Assembly (NCBI GenBank): GCA_014379965.1
Contig: JACMKU010000185.1
Coordinates: forward strand, 1 to 34,305
Direction: 5' to 3'
Origin: Chitinophagaceae bacterium
GTDB taxonomy: Bacteria; Bacteroidota; Bacteroidia; Chitinophagales; Chitinophagaceae
Length of the DNA: 34,305 nt
Below, in pieces: positions 26,061 through 32,614 of the stretch; position 1 is the first letter of the stretch, and the number at the start of each line of letters is the position of its first letter. The translations under genes and the position numbers were made by a program. Under the pieces are notes generated by a model that was given only the letters and a program-made list of their open reading frames with translations, was not told where the DNA came from and made no database searches.

Positions 26061-26255
26061 TTAGTTAAGAAAAACCTTGATTGTCCATACTGGACGGCCA
26101 TCCTGGCGATCCGTCTTTGCACCGGTTCCAATACCACTTTCTGCGTGAACCGAACGGGTGTTTTTAAAAGCCGTGTTGGCATACCTTGGATTAGGCTGGG
26201 CCTTAGCAGGAATGCGATTGTCCTGAAGGGTGAATTGCTGTGTTTTGTTACTCAT
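26061..26255 (-). CDS. Small protein of unknown function in the methionine operon leader
   Basis: A 64-residue frame, MSNKTQQFTLQDNRIPAKAQ to PVWTIKVFLN. It is polar and basic, with no membrane segment, no cysteine and no signal peptide. The protein is not recognised. It lies downstream of the riboswitch terminator and 202 nt upstream of metY on the same strand, so it would be made under the same SAM control. Just before its ATG are two hairpins: AGACA-TT-TGTCT (26260-26271) and CTCCGgCCA-GT-TGGCGGAG (26270-26288). They would leave the start partly in structure. The frame has plausible composition for a real gene, but a chance frame cannot be ruled out without relatives. Confidence 0.5.
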   Translation of the reverse strand: MSNKTQQFTLQDNRIPAKAQPNPRYANTAFKNTRSVHAESGIGTGAKTDRQDGRPVWTIKVFLN

Positions 26256-26371
26256 TGTTAGACATTTGTCTCCGGCCAGTTGGCGGAGGGTTAAAGAAAA
26301 GTTGTTGATACAGTGAGCACCTCAAGAAAGATGGATGATTACCGGGGACTACCTGTTTGTGGTATACAAAC

Positions 26372-26404
26372 AAAAAAGCTCACCCGATAAATCAGATGAG
26401 CTTT
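26372..26404 (-). terminator. Riboswitch-controlled intrinsic terminator
   Basis: On the minus strand AAAGCTCATCTGAT and ATCGGGTGAGCTTT (26391-26404 and 26375-26388) form a 14-pair stem with two G-U pairs and a TT loop, followed by a T run. The 5' inner part (ATCTGATTTATC) can instead pair with GATAAGTCAGAT at 26437-26448, which includes the 3' strand of riboswitch helix P1. Terminator and antiterminator exclude each other, so SAM binding should favour termination. Confidence 0.85.
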
Positions 26405-26441
26405 AGAATATGTTGGAAGATATTTTGAAGCTTTTAATCTG

Positions 26442-26570
26442 ACTTATCTGTCCCGATTCAATCGGGATGGAATTGGCACCTTTTCCTTTGTTCACGCCGT
26501 TTCCGGCTAAAACAAAAGATAGGTTGTCAAGGCTTCATCGGGCCATAACCCTCTGCCTTTCTTGATAAGT
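26442..26570 (-). promoter_or_regulatory. SAM-I riboswitch (S-box)
   Basis: All landmarks of a SAM-I aptamer are present on the minus strand. P1 is ACTTATC (26564-26570) with GATAAGT (26442-26448). Then come AAGAAAGGCAGAGGG, GGCCCGATGAAGCC, a GCCGGAAACGGC hairpin (P3), AAAGGTGCCAATTCC, and the P4 hairpin CCCGATTGAATCGGG, followed by AGATAAG. It senses S-adenosylmethionine and here precedes a 64-codon gene, metY, metX and hom. High SAM should stop transcription at the terminator at 26372-26404. Confidence 0.95.
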
Positions 26571-26601
26571 GACCCGTTTAACGGGATGTAAAGAACTGCT
26601 G

Positions 26602-26633
26602 CAAAGATAAACGCAGCTTTTGCAAACGGCAAA
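26602..26633 (-). promoter_or_regulatory. Bacteroidota-type promoter of the methionine operon
   Basis: On the minus strand TTTG (26630-26633), a 20-nt spacer and TATCTTTG (26602-26609) match the -33/-7 consensus TTTG-N19-21-TAnnTTTG. Transcription would start near 26595, about 25 nt before the riboswitch. The palindrome CCCGTTTAACGGG (26573-26585) lies in this leader. The -33 box sits in the hairpin GGCAAAA-TTTT-TTTTGCC (26628-26645), which may also end the upstream gene. Confidence 0.75.
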
Positions 26634-26654
26634 ATTTTTTTTGCCTAATGAAGG

Positions 26655-27203
26655 TCATTTTTCTGAAACAGGAAGGTTTCTCGCTATCCATTGCTGCTGT
26701 GAAGTAGCTGCAAATTCCGTCGAAACTTTCTTCTCAATCTTCTGTTGCGCATTTCTAATGGCATTACTAATCATGCTATGTTCAATCATGCCCTCATCGC
26801 TCATTCCCAGTTCTTTCATCATGCCAATGATCTTCTCGCCACCGAAATACTGGAACAAAGGTTCATCCAGTGCAGAGTGAACGTGCACATGTCGCAATTG
26901 CCATTGACGGAAGTGGTCCTGTTCTTTATGAAAAAGAGGGTGATGTTCGGAGAAGATGATCTTCTTGCCCGCGAGTTGATGGCTGTTAAGGCTACGAGCA
27001 AGGAAGAGGCACTCAAGAGGTAGTGCATCGTTTTGCAGCACTTTCTCGAGTTGATGAAAACTATCTTCAAACCAGGTGATGATGGCAATTTGCTGATCCT
27101 TTTTCCATAGGGCTGCCAACCCATTCCATTTGGCCTGCTGTGTCATCCAAATGGTATCGGTAATCTTTATGGTGTTTTCCTTCTTCTTGAAAAAGTTGAA
27201 CAT
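26655..27203 (-). CDS. Small protein resembling a decayed SecA fragment (end of NBD2)
   Basis: About 182 residues from the ATG at 27201-27203 (MFNFFKKKENTIKITDTIWM); an ATG five codons upstream is also possible. Residues ~110-160 (ALDEPLFQYFGGEKIIGMMK, then ELGMSDEGMIEHSMISNAIR, then NAQQKIEKK) match, position for position, the SecA segment that follows the last helicase motif (pattern: S-ED-LM-FGS-RI--MM--LGM--GE-IEHP-VT-AI--AQRKVE). The region before it (QQIAIITWFEDSFHQLEKVL) could be a remnant of the helicase C fold, but the SecA helicase motifs GRGTD and QLRGRSGRQGD are absent. There is no DEAD half, no wing or scaffold and no zinc tail. It is cytoplasmic with unknown role. It is followed by the methionine operon promoter. 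Confidence 0.7.
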   Translation of the reverse strand: MFNFFKKKENTIKITDTIWMTQQAKWNGLAALWKKDQQIAIITWFEDSFHQLEKVLQNDALPLECLFLARSLNSHQLAGKKIIFSEHHPLFHKEQDHFRQWQLRHVHVHSALDEPLFQYFGGEKIIGMMKELGMSDEGMIEHSMISNAIRNAQQKIEKKVSTEFAATSQQQWIARNLPVSEK

Positions 27204-27232
27204 GCTCACAGTTTGCATCAAATGTATAGAAT

Positions 27233-27260
27233 AAAAAAAGGAGGCTGTTAGACAGCCTCC
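27233..27260 (-). terminator. Intrinsic terminator of the gene at 27294
   Basis: On the minus strand, GGAGGCTGT-CTA-ACAGCCTCC (9-bp perfect stem, 3-nt loop, 27240-27260) is followed by TTTTTTT (27233-27239). It lies 33 nt after the stop codon and 30 nt before the SecA-like gene, which therefore needs its own promoter. Confidence 0.9.
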
Positions 27261-27293
27261 CCAATGATCATTGGTGATTTCAAAGATTTAGAT

Positions 27294-27914
27294 TTATTGT
27301 CCCATATGAACAGTAACTTCGGTAGTCTCGACAAATTTAGTTCCGCTATATTTCCAAGTTTTCACTGGTTTCATTTTCGTCTTTGTTTTTACAACACCTT
27401 TCTTAGCCTTTACTTCAGTTACAGCTACTTCAGGCTGTGCTGCAGTGAAAGCAGCTGTGGGATCTTCGATATTGTAAGTACATCCAATACATACATCGAG
27501 CGTGTTGTTGTCGCGATCAAAAACCAATACGCCTTCTGATACATCTTTATCGTCAGCTGATTTCTGAACAGGTATTTTATAAATGCCTGGAGATTTGCGA
27601 AGCTGAGCCTTGATCTTTCCTTGTGGCAACCCTTCGATCCAAACAATTCCCTTATTAGTCTCATCGATAGCAATGCTCACAGGGGTGGTTACGCCATCCT
27701 TGTCAGTTACATTGTATTTTCCGATTACTGGAAAAACCTTCTCGCGGTTGAGAGCCTCGGGCATTGGCTGAAGCTTGTATTTCTCAGGACTGTGGTTGTT
27801 CCACTGATCCGTCTTAGTCTTCACGGGCTGAGAGGGTAGGCTATCAGTTTGAGCATTTGCGGCTGCAGAAAGTAAAAAGAAGGCTGCACCAGCAAGAATT
27901 GCGGCTTTTTTCAT
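27294..27914 (-). CDS. Secreted or periplasmic protein of unknown function
   Basis: A 206-residue protein with a clear Sec signal peptide (MKKAAILAGAAFFLLSAAANAQ, probable cut after ANA). The mature part has a central region with strands (VFPVIGKYNVTDKDGV, TPVSIAIDET, GIVWIEGLPQGKIKAQL) and a CIGC pair near residue 138 that could form a disulfide or bind metal. A Lys- and Val-rich tail (VKAKKGVVKTKTKMKPVKTW) follows. A loose likeness to DUF2147-type lipocalin-like proteins (K..VWI.G) is noted but not claimed. It diverges from uvrA across 183 nt and ends at a strong terminator, so it is a single gene. Confidence 0.8.
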   Translation of the reverse strand: MKKAAILAGAAFFLLSAAANAQTDSLPSQPVKTKTDQWNNHSPEKYKLQPMPEALNREKVFPVIGKYNVTDKDGVTTPVSIAIDETNKGIVWIEGLPQGKIKAQLRKSPGIYKIPVQKSADDKDVSEGVLVFDRDNNTLDVCIGCTYNIEDPTAAFTAAQPEVAVTEVKAKKGVVKTKTKMKPVKTWKYSGTKFVETTEVTVHMGQ

Positions 27915-28075
27915 AAGTTTTTATTTTAAATAGGTTAACGAAACTTGCCCATTCCTTTTAAATATTATGCCAGACTCTCCTTTTGTGGAAAAACTTTAAA
28001 ATATTCTCCCCTCAACTCGTTAAAACCCTGCATTTCTGCGTATTATTAATAACTTTTTTACATTCCGGCTTGTTT

Positions 28076-28083
28076 TATCTTCG
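28076..28083 (+). promoter_or_regulatory. Possible -7 element of uvrA
   Basis: TATCTTCG is one base off TAnnTTTG and lies 14 nt before the uvrA ATG, giving a very short leader. No clear -33 TTTG is seen 20 nt upstream, where the sequence is T-rich. The rest of the divergent space 27915-28097 shows no further clear site. Confidence 0.35.
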
Positions 28084-28097
28084 CCAACAGCGCAATT

Positions 28098-31019
28098 ATG
28101 AGTACGAAAGAAAACGGTAATACGGCTCAACAGCCGGATGGTGAAGCGATCGAAGTATATGGTGCAAGGGTACATAACCTCAAAAACCTTGATATTTCCA
28201 TTCCCAAAAACAAATTAGTGGTCATCACCGGTATCAGCGGCAGCGGCAAGTCGTCGCTGGCATTCGATACCATATATTCTGAGGGGCAGAGGCGATATAT
28301 GGAGACATTCGGCGCCTACGCACGCCAATTTATTGGTGATATGGAGCGGCCAGACGTCGATAAGATTACGGGGCTTTCACCAGTCATCTCGATCGAGCAG
28401 AAGACGACGAATAAGAATCCACGAAGTACGGTAGGCACCATTACAGAGGTGTATGATTTTTTCCGTTTATTATTCGCCAGGGTGGGCGAGGCCTATTCTT
28501 ACAATACAGGCAAGAAGATGGTGAAATGGAGCGAGGAGGAAATCGTCGAGAATATTTTTACCAAGTATTATAAGAAGAAGATAAGCCTGCTTGCACCCCT
28601 GGTGCGTGGACGCAAAGGTCACTATCGTGAGCTGTTCGAGGACGTGCGAAAAAAAGGATATCTGAAAGTGCGGATCGATGGCGAGATTACAGACCTCGCT
28701 CCGAAGATGCAGGTAGACCGTTATAAAATTCACGATATCGAACTCGTGGTCGACAGGCTGGAAGTTACCGAGGATCTTAAAGCCCGGCTGAGCCAGAGCG
28801 TACAACAGACACTCAAGATAGGGAAGGACCTGATGTTCCTTGAGGCGGCGAGTGGCAATACTAGTGCTGCGGGAAAAACAAAGGAACGTTCCAAGCAGTC
28901 AGCCAGTCCTGTTAAAAGCGAATTCACCTGGGCATCCTATTCTAAATTGTTGATGTGCGAAGACACAGGCATTAGCTATGAAGAGCCGTCGCCTAATGCA
29001 TTTTCTTTCAACTCTCCTTATGGCGCCTGCCCGGGTTGCAAAGGACTGGGAACTACATTTCATATAAGTATGGAAGCAGTGATACCCGACCCTGCTCTAA
29101 GCATTAGTGAGGGTGGAATAGCTCCGCTAGGTGAAGAGCGTGAGGCCTATGTTTTCAAACAGGCACAGGAGATCGCAAGAAAAAATAAGATTTCATTGAC
29201 GAAGCCGATCAAGGAGATTTCACAGAAATCACTGAACATACTTTTATACGGCAACGAAGAGGGTATCGAGGAAGAGATCAACTTCGATAATATCGAGTTT
29301 GATCCGCAGGCTCCCTATGAGGGCATTGTCAACATGCTGAAACGCTGGTTCAACAACGGACATAGCGAGAGCCTTCGCGAGTGGGCGGAAGGATACATGC
29401 AATTGAAGCCTTGCTCGTCATGTGGGGGTTCACGTTTGAAGAAAGAAAGCTTATGGTTCAAAGTAGCAGGGAGGAATATTTCGGAATTGAGTGAGATGAA
29501 TCTCGATAATCTCGCCGCGTGGCTGGATGGCATTGAGCTAAGGATAAATAATAAGCAAAATTTGATTGCCAAGGATGTGTTGAAAGAGATTCGTGAACGA
29601 CTGCAATTCCTGCTGGATGTAGGCCTGACTTATTTGACCTTAAACCGGTCTTCAAAGACATTGAGCGGCGGCGAATCGCAAAGGATTCGGCTGGCGACGC
29701 AGATAGGATCGCAGTTGCAGGGCATTACCTATATACTTGATGAGCCATCGATCGGGCTTCATCAGCGAGATAATCACCGGCTGATCGATGCGTTGAAAAA
29801 TCTTAGGGACATAGGAAATAGTGTATTGGTAGTAGAGCATGATAAGGACATCATGATGGCCGCCGATCACCTGATTGACATCGGTCCGAAAGCCGGTCAT
29901 CATGGTGGAAGAATTGTAGCCCAGGGAAATCCTGCACAACTACTAAAGCTCGACACGCTCACATCCGGCTACCTCAACGGCTTTCATAAGATCGAAGTGC
30001 CTAAGGAGCGAAGGAAGGGCAGCGGAAAGTTTATCGAGATGAAGGGTTCGAAAGGGAATAATCTTCAGAATGTCGATGTAAAGTTTCCGTTGGGAAAATT
30101 CATAGTCGTATCCGGCGTGAGTGGCAGCGGCAAATCAACGTTGATCAATGAGACTTTATACCCGATCCTGTCGCATCATGCTTTTGGTTCGAAAGGTGTG
30201 CCACTGGAATATAAATCGATCAAAGGACTTGAGCATATAGATAAGGTGATAGAGATTGACCAGTCTCCCATTGGCAGAACGCCTAGAAGCAATCCGGCTA
30301 CTTATTGCGGTTTCTTCACCGAGATCAGGACGTTATTTGCCTCGATACCTGAAGCCAAGATCAGAGGGTATAACGCCGGCAGGTTTTCCTTCAATGTAAA
30401 AAGTGGCCGCTGTGATGTGTGCGAGGGGGGTGGTATGCGCGTGATTGAAATGAATTTTCTACCCGACGTTTACGTCCATTGCGAGAAATGTAATGGGAAA
30501 CGATACAACAGGGAAACGCTCGAGATAAGGTACAAGGGTAAGTCGATTGCCGATGTATTAGAAATGACTGTTGAGGAGGCCGTGGAATTCTTTCAGCCGA
30601 TACCTTACCTGTTTAGAAAAATAAAGGTGTTAGAGGATGTAGGACTCGGTTATATCACCCTCGGTCAATCCGCAGTTACACTCAGCGGGGGAGAAGCGCA
30701 ACGAGTGAAGTTATCGACTGAATTGGGTAAGAGAGATACTGGTAAGACTTTCTATATACTCGATGAACCTACTACGGGTCTGCACTTCGAAGACATCAGG
30801 CATCTGCTGGATGTACTCAACAAACTTGTCGATCGTGGGAACACTGTATTGGTGATAGAGCACAATATGGACGTGATCAAGGTCGCCGACTATATCATCG
30901 ACCTGGGGCCGGAGGGCGGCGATGGTGGTGGCAGGATATTGTATGAGGGGACGCCTGAAGATTTACTCAATAACAAAGAGAGTTTCACGGCGGATTTCTT
31001 AAGACCTGAGTTAAGTTAA
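28098..31019 (+). CDS. uvrA: UvrABC excinuclease subunit A
   Basis: A 973-residue UvrA, the damage-sensing ABC-type ATPase of nucleotide excision repair; it works as a dimer and loads UvrB. First Walker A is GISGSGKS (45-52); the second is GVSGSGKST, in the second half. Signatures are LSGGESQRIRLA with YILDEPSIGLH and LSGGEAQRVKLS with YILDEPTTGLH. The second zinc module is complete (CDVC...CEKC with NGKRYN). The first module keeps GACPGC, but its front pair is reduced to MCEDTGISYEE, where many UvrA proteins have CxxC. About 30 residues longer than E. coli UvrA, with a Ser/Lys-rich insert near 255-275. It ends 15 nt before an inverted repeat. Confidence 0.97.
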   Translation: MSTKENGNTAQQPDGEAIEVYGARVHNLKNLDISIPKNKLVVITGISGSGKSSLAFDTIYSEGQRRYMETFGAYARQFIGDMERPDVDKITGLSPVISIEQKTTNKNPRSTVGTITEVYDFFRLLFARVGEAYSYNTGKKMVKWSEEEIVENIFTKYYKKKISLLAPLVRGRKGHYRELFEDVRKKGYLKVRIDGEITDLAPKMQVDRYKIHDIELVVDRLEVTEDLKARLSQSVQQTLKIGKDLMFLEAASGNTSAAGKTKERSKQSASPVKSEFTWASYSKLLMCEDTGISYEEPSPNAFSFNSPYGACPGCKGLGTTFHISMEAVIPDPALSISEGGIAPLGEEREAYVFKQAQEIARKNKISLTKPIKEISQKSLNILLYGNEEGIEEEINFDNIEFDPQAPYEGIVNMLKRWFNNGHSESLREWAEGYMQLKPCSSCGGSRLKKESLWFKVAGRNISELSEMNLDNLAAWLDGIELRINNKQNLIAKDVLKEIRERLQFLLDVGLTYLTLNRSSKTLSGGESQRIRLATQIGSQLQGITYILDEPSIGLHQRDNHRLIDALKNLRDIGNSVLVVEHDKDIMMAADHLIDIGPKAGHHGGRIVAQGNPAQLLKLDTLTSGYLNGFHKIEVPKERRKGSGKFIEMKGSKGNNLQNVDVKFPLGKFIVVSGVSGSGKSTLINETLYPILSHHAFGSKGVPLEYKSIKGLEHIDKVIEIDQSPIGRTPRSNPATYCGFFTEIRTLFASIPEAKIRGYNAGRFSFNVKSGRCDVCEGGGMRVIEMNFLPDVYVHCEKCNGKRYNRETLEIRYKGKSIADVLEMTVEEAVEFFQPIPYLFRKIKVLEDVGLGYITLGQSAVTLSGGEAQRVKLSTELGKRDTGKTFYILDEPTTGLHFEDIRHLLDVLNKLVDRGNTVLVIEHNMDVIKVADYIIDLGPEGGDGGGRILYEGTPEDLLNNKESFTADFLRPELS

Positions 31020-31022
31020 AGA

Positions 31023-31212
31023 TTTCACGCAAAGATTTCACGCAAAGACGCAAAGTCACGCAAAGACGCAAAGAGTTTCACGCAAAGGCCCTAAGTCATG
31101 CAAAATGTAACTTAAACTATTAACGTATTTAGAAATGCGCAGTCTTTGATAAGAAGTAGCCTTTGCGTCTTTGCGTGACTTTGCGTCTTTGCGTGAAATC
31201 CTTTGCGTGAAG
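31023..31212. repeat. Long inverted repeat of TTTCACGCAAAGACGCAAAG words
   Basis: A perfect 40-bp inverted repeat, 31034-31073 against 31161-31200, built from TTTCACGCAAAGACGCAAAG and TCACGCAAAGACGCAAAG. Outer arms TTTCACGCAAA (31023-31033) and CTTTGCGTGAAG (31201-31212) add about 10 more pairs. A further half copy lies in the loop (31075-31088). It fills most of the 195-nt space between the convergent genes uvrA and 31215. A transcript from either side would fold into a stem of over 50 bp; a two-way terminator is likely. It is not a CRISPR array, because the units are contiguous and inverted with no regular spacers. Confidence 0.85.
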
Positions 31213-31214
31213 CA

Positions 31215-31628
31215 TCACGGCGACTTGGGGTTGAGTTTGATGACACCGTTTAGCCATAATAGTCCCAGTATCCCCGCGATCAAGGCTAACCAGAGACCAA
31301 TGCCCGTCTTCACTACATTAAAGCCCCCACGATTTCCGACGATCTGCATGAGCACGATAAATGCGCCAAGAGTAATTGCTCCGAAACTGGCCATGGCGCC
31401 AAGCTTCATGGTTTTGCTGTAGGGTGAGAATTTATCTTCCAATAAGGACGAAACAACTACCCCGACCACGCCAAGAAGCGTGAGAATACCCCATCCGGAA
31501 AAGCCGTTTGTTCTTCCCCCTATTATTCCCAGGTCAACAACGGCCCATGGAAGGATAAGTCCAAGGAAGGTAATTCCGGCAAGGATTAGTGAATACAATT
31601 TTTGCTGGTGAATGTTCTTGTTTTGCAT
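31215..31628 (-). CDS. Four-helix membrane protein of unknown function
   Basis: A 137-residue protein with four hydrophobic segments: LYSLILAGITFLGLILPWAVV, WGILTLLGVVGVVVSSLL, LGAMASFGAITLGAFIVLMQI and TGIGLWLALIAGILGLLWL. The loops are short and glycine-rich, with RTNGFSGW between helices 1 and 2. The N-terminus (MQNKNIHQQK) is polar and probably cytoplasmic. No family is recognised. It converges on uvrA and is separated from upstream genes by a 544-nt space, so it probably has its own promoter. Confidence 0.75.
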   Translation of the reverse strand: MQNKNIHQQKLYSLILAGITFLGLILPWAVVDLGIIGGRTNGFSGWGILTLLGVVGVVVSSLLEDKFSPYSKTMKLGAMASFGAITLGAFIVLMQIVGNRGGFNVVKTGIGLWLALIAGILGLLWLNGVIKLNPKSP

Positions 31629-31812
31629 AACAGTTGGTTGAAATGGTGTCGCCTACTCGTATGGCTTTTCGGCTTCCGCCTTAGCGGGTACGGTCATGCA
31701 TCTTCTAATGTAAGTAGATTTTAACTGGTAGCAGGATGATCGGGACAAAAATTATGAACGGGTTAAGCACATGTGAGGGAGATAGAATAGTGCCAGTAGG
31801 GATTAGGTGTTT

Positions 31813-31980
31813 AACGTTTAAGGGTTTAACGTTTAACGTTCTTGAGTCGAACCTTTCCCTAATAAATGATTCAGCCAGTGCATTGAGGTTTTACATCGTA
31901 GTTCATATGGTAATTTGAGTGGTGGATCTCAGATTGCGTCTTCCCGTTTAAGAACGTTAAACGTTAAACTCTTAAACGTT
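31813..31980. repeat. Inverted pair of AACGTTTAAG-GTTTAACG words
   Basis: Arms of 33 nt (31813-31845 and 31948-31980) match in inverse orientation except for about two positions, built from the word TTTAACG. The 102-nt loop has nothing recognisable. The element lies in the 544-nt space without a clear gene (31629-32172), upstream of the gene at 31215 and downstream of the gene at 32173. Confidence 0.75.
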
Positions 31981-31997
31981 ATAATGAATGATTGAAT

Positions 31998-32133
31998 AAA
32001 AAAAAATTCCAATAAGCATTGGCAGAAAGTGTTTAATAAAATTTATACGTATATGAGAGTACCAATAGAGAACGGATCAGGTTTAATCAACCAGGGTATC
32101 AGATTCTATTAAGCTCTCTGCCGCTTATTGGAA
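31998..32133 (-). terminator. Large hairpin plus T9 tract after the gene at 32173 (or a small MITE-like element)
   Basis: On the minus strand TTCCAATAAGC (32123-32133) pairs with GCTTATTGGAA (32007-32017), and then GGCAGAGAG (32114-32122) pairs with CTTTCTGCC (32021-32029) with one wobble and a 3-nt bulge. The loop is 84 nt. The stem is followed by nine T (31998-32006). A smaller hairpin CCAAT-GCTT-ATTGG (32009-32022) also fits before the T tract. This is a good terminator 40 nt after the stop codon. The two 20-nt inverted ends could also be those of a miniature transposable element, though no target duplication is seen. Confidence 0.7.
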
Positions 32134-32172
32134 CAGAGTTGAAATATTCGGTTAAAGAACAATTACTAACGA

Positions 32173-32586
32173 TTAGCGTATGTCGAAATTCCCTGTGGCG
32201 GTTTCTTCATCGCCGGCGAAAACACGGAAAACATACTTGCCTCTGTGAAGGCCGGTTATTTTTTGATGATCACCGGATTTCATTTTGTAATGCTGCATGA
32301 GGGTTCCTTCCAGATCGAAAACGAAGAAATCAAGACCCTGGCCATCATTGTCATCCTTGGCGACAACGTGCATTACCCGTTTGAAAATATCGGGATAGAT
32401 CTTTACGGAACTGTTATTCCGGGAGGCTGCAGACTTTGCTGCCACGTTCATCTTGCCTTCCTTCCTTTCCTTTTCCTTTGGATCCTCACCTGCAGTCTTG
32501 ACGGAAGCTGATACAAACGACTGCATCAGTATTGCCGACAGGACAATACAAGTTCCTGTGATTACGAGTGTAAATTTTTGTTTCAT
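32173..32586 (-). CDS. Secreted protein of unknown function with a C-terminal beta domain
   Basis: A 137-residue protein with an N-terminal signal peptide (MKQKFTLVITGTCIVLSAIL, cut near SFVSA), a Lys/Glu-rich linker (DPKEKERKEGKM) and a C-terminal 85-residue domain. That domain (VKIYPDIFKRVMHV, FFVFDLEGTLMQHY, ITGLHRGKYVFRVFAGDEE) has the strand layout of the Bacteroidota type 9 secretion sorting domain ('vyD..G....' then 'l..G.Y...v...'), but it is shorter and lacks the usual front. It may be a minimal carrier domain or a beta sandwich of another kind. It lies 28 nt behind the outer membrane protein gene and is probably co-transcribed with it. Confidence 0.7.
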   Translation of the reverse strand: MKQKFTLVITGTCIVLSAILMQSFVSASVKTAGEDPKEKERKEGKMNVAAKSAASRNNSSVKIYPDIFKRVMHVVAKDDNDGQGLDFFVFDLEGTLMQHYKMKSGDHQKITGLHRGKYVFRVFAGDEETATGNFDIR

Positions 32587-32614
32587 GGGTGGTTTGGATT
32601 TGATTTATCGGGGT

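Noticed and set aside
31023..31212. CRISPR array
   Set aside because: Repeat units are contiguous or inverted, with no regular unique spacers and no cas genes in the window.
31736..31918. 60-codon plus-strand frame in the 544-nt gene-poor space
   Set aside because: It translates the left arm of the AACGTTTAACG repeat, has no start context and no recognisable feature.
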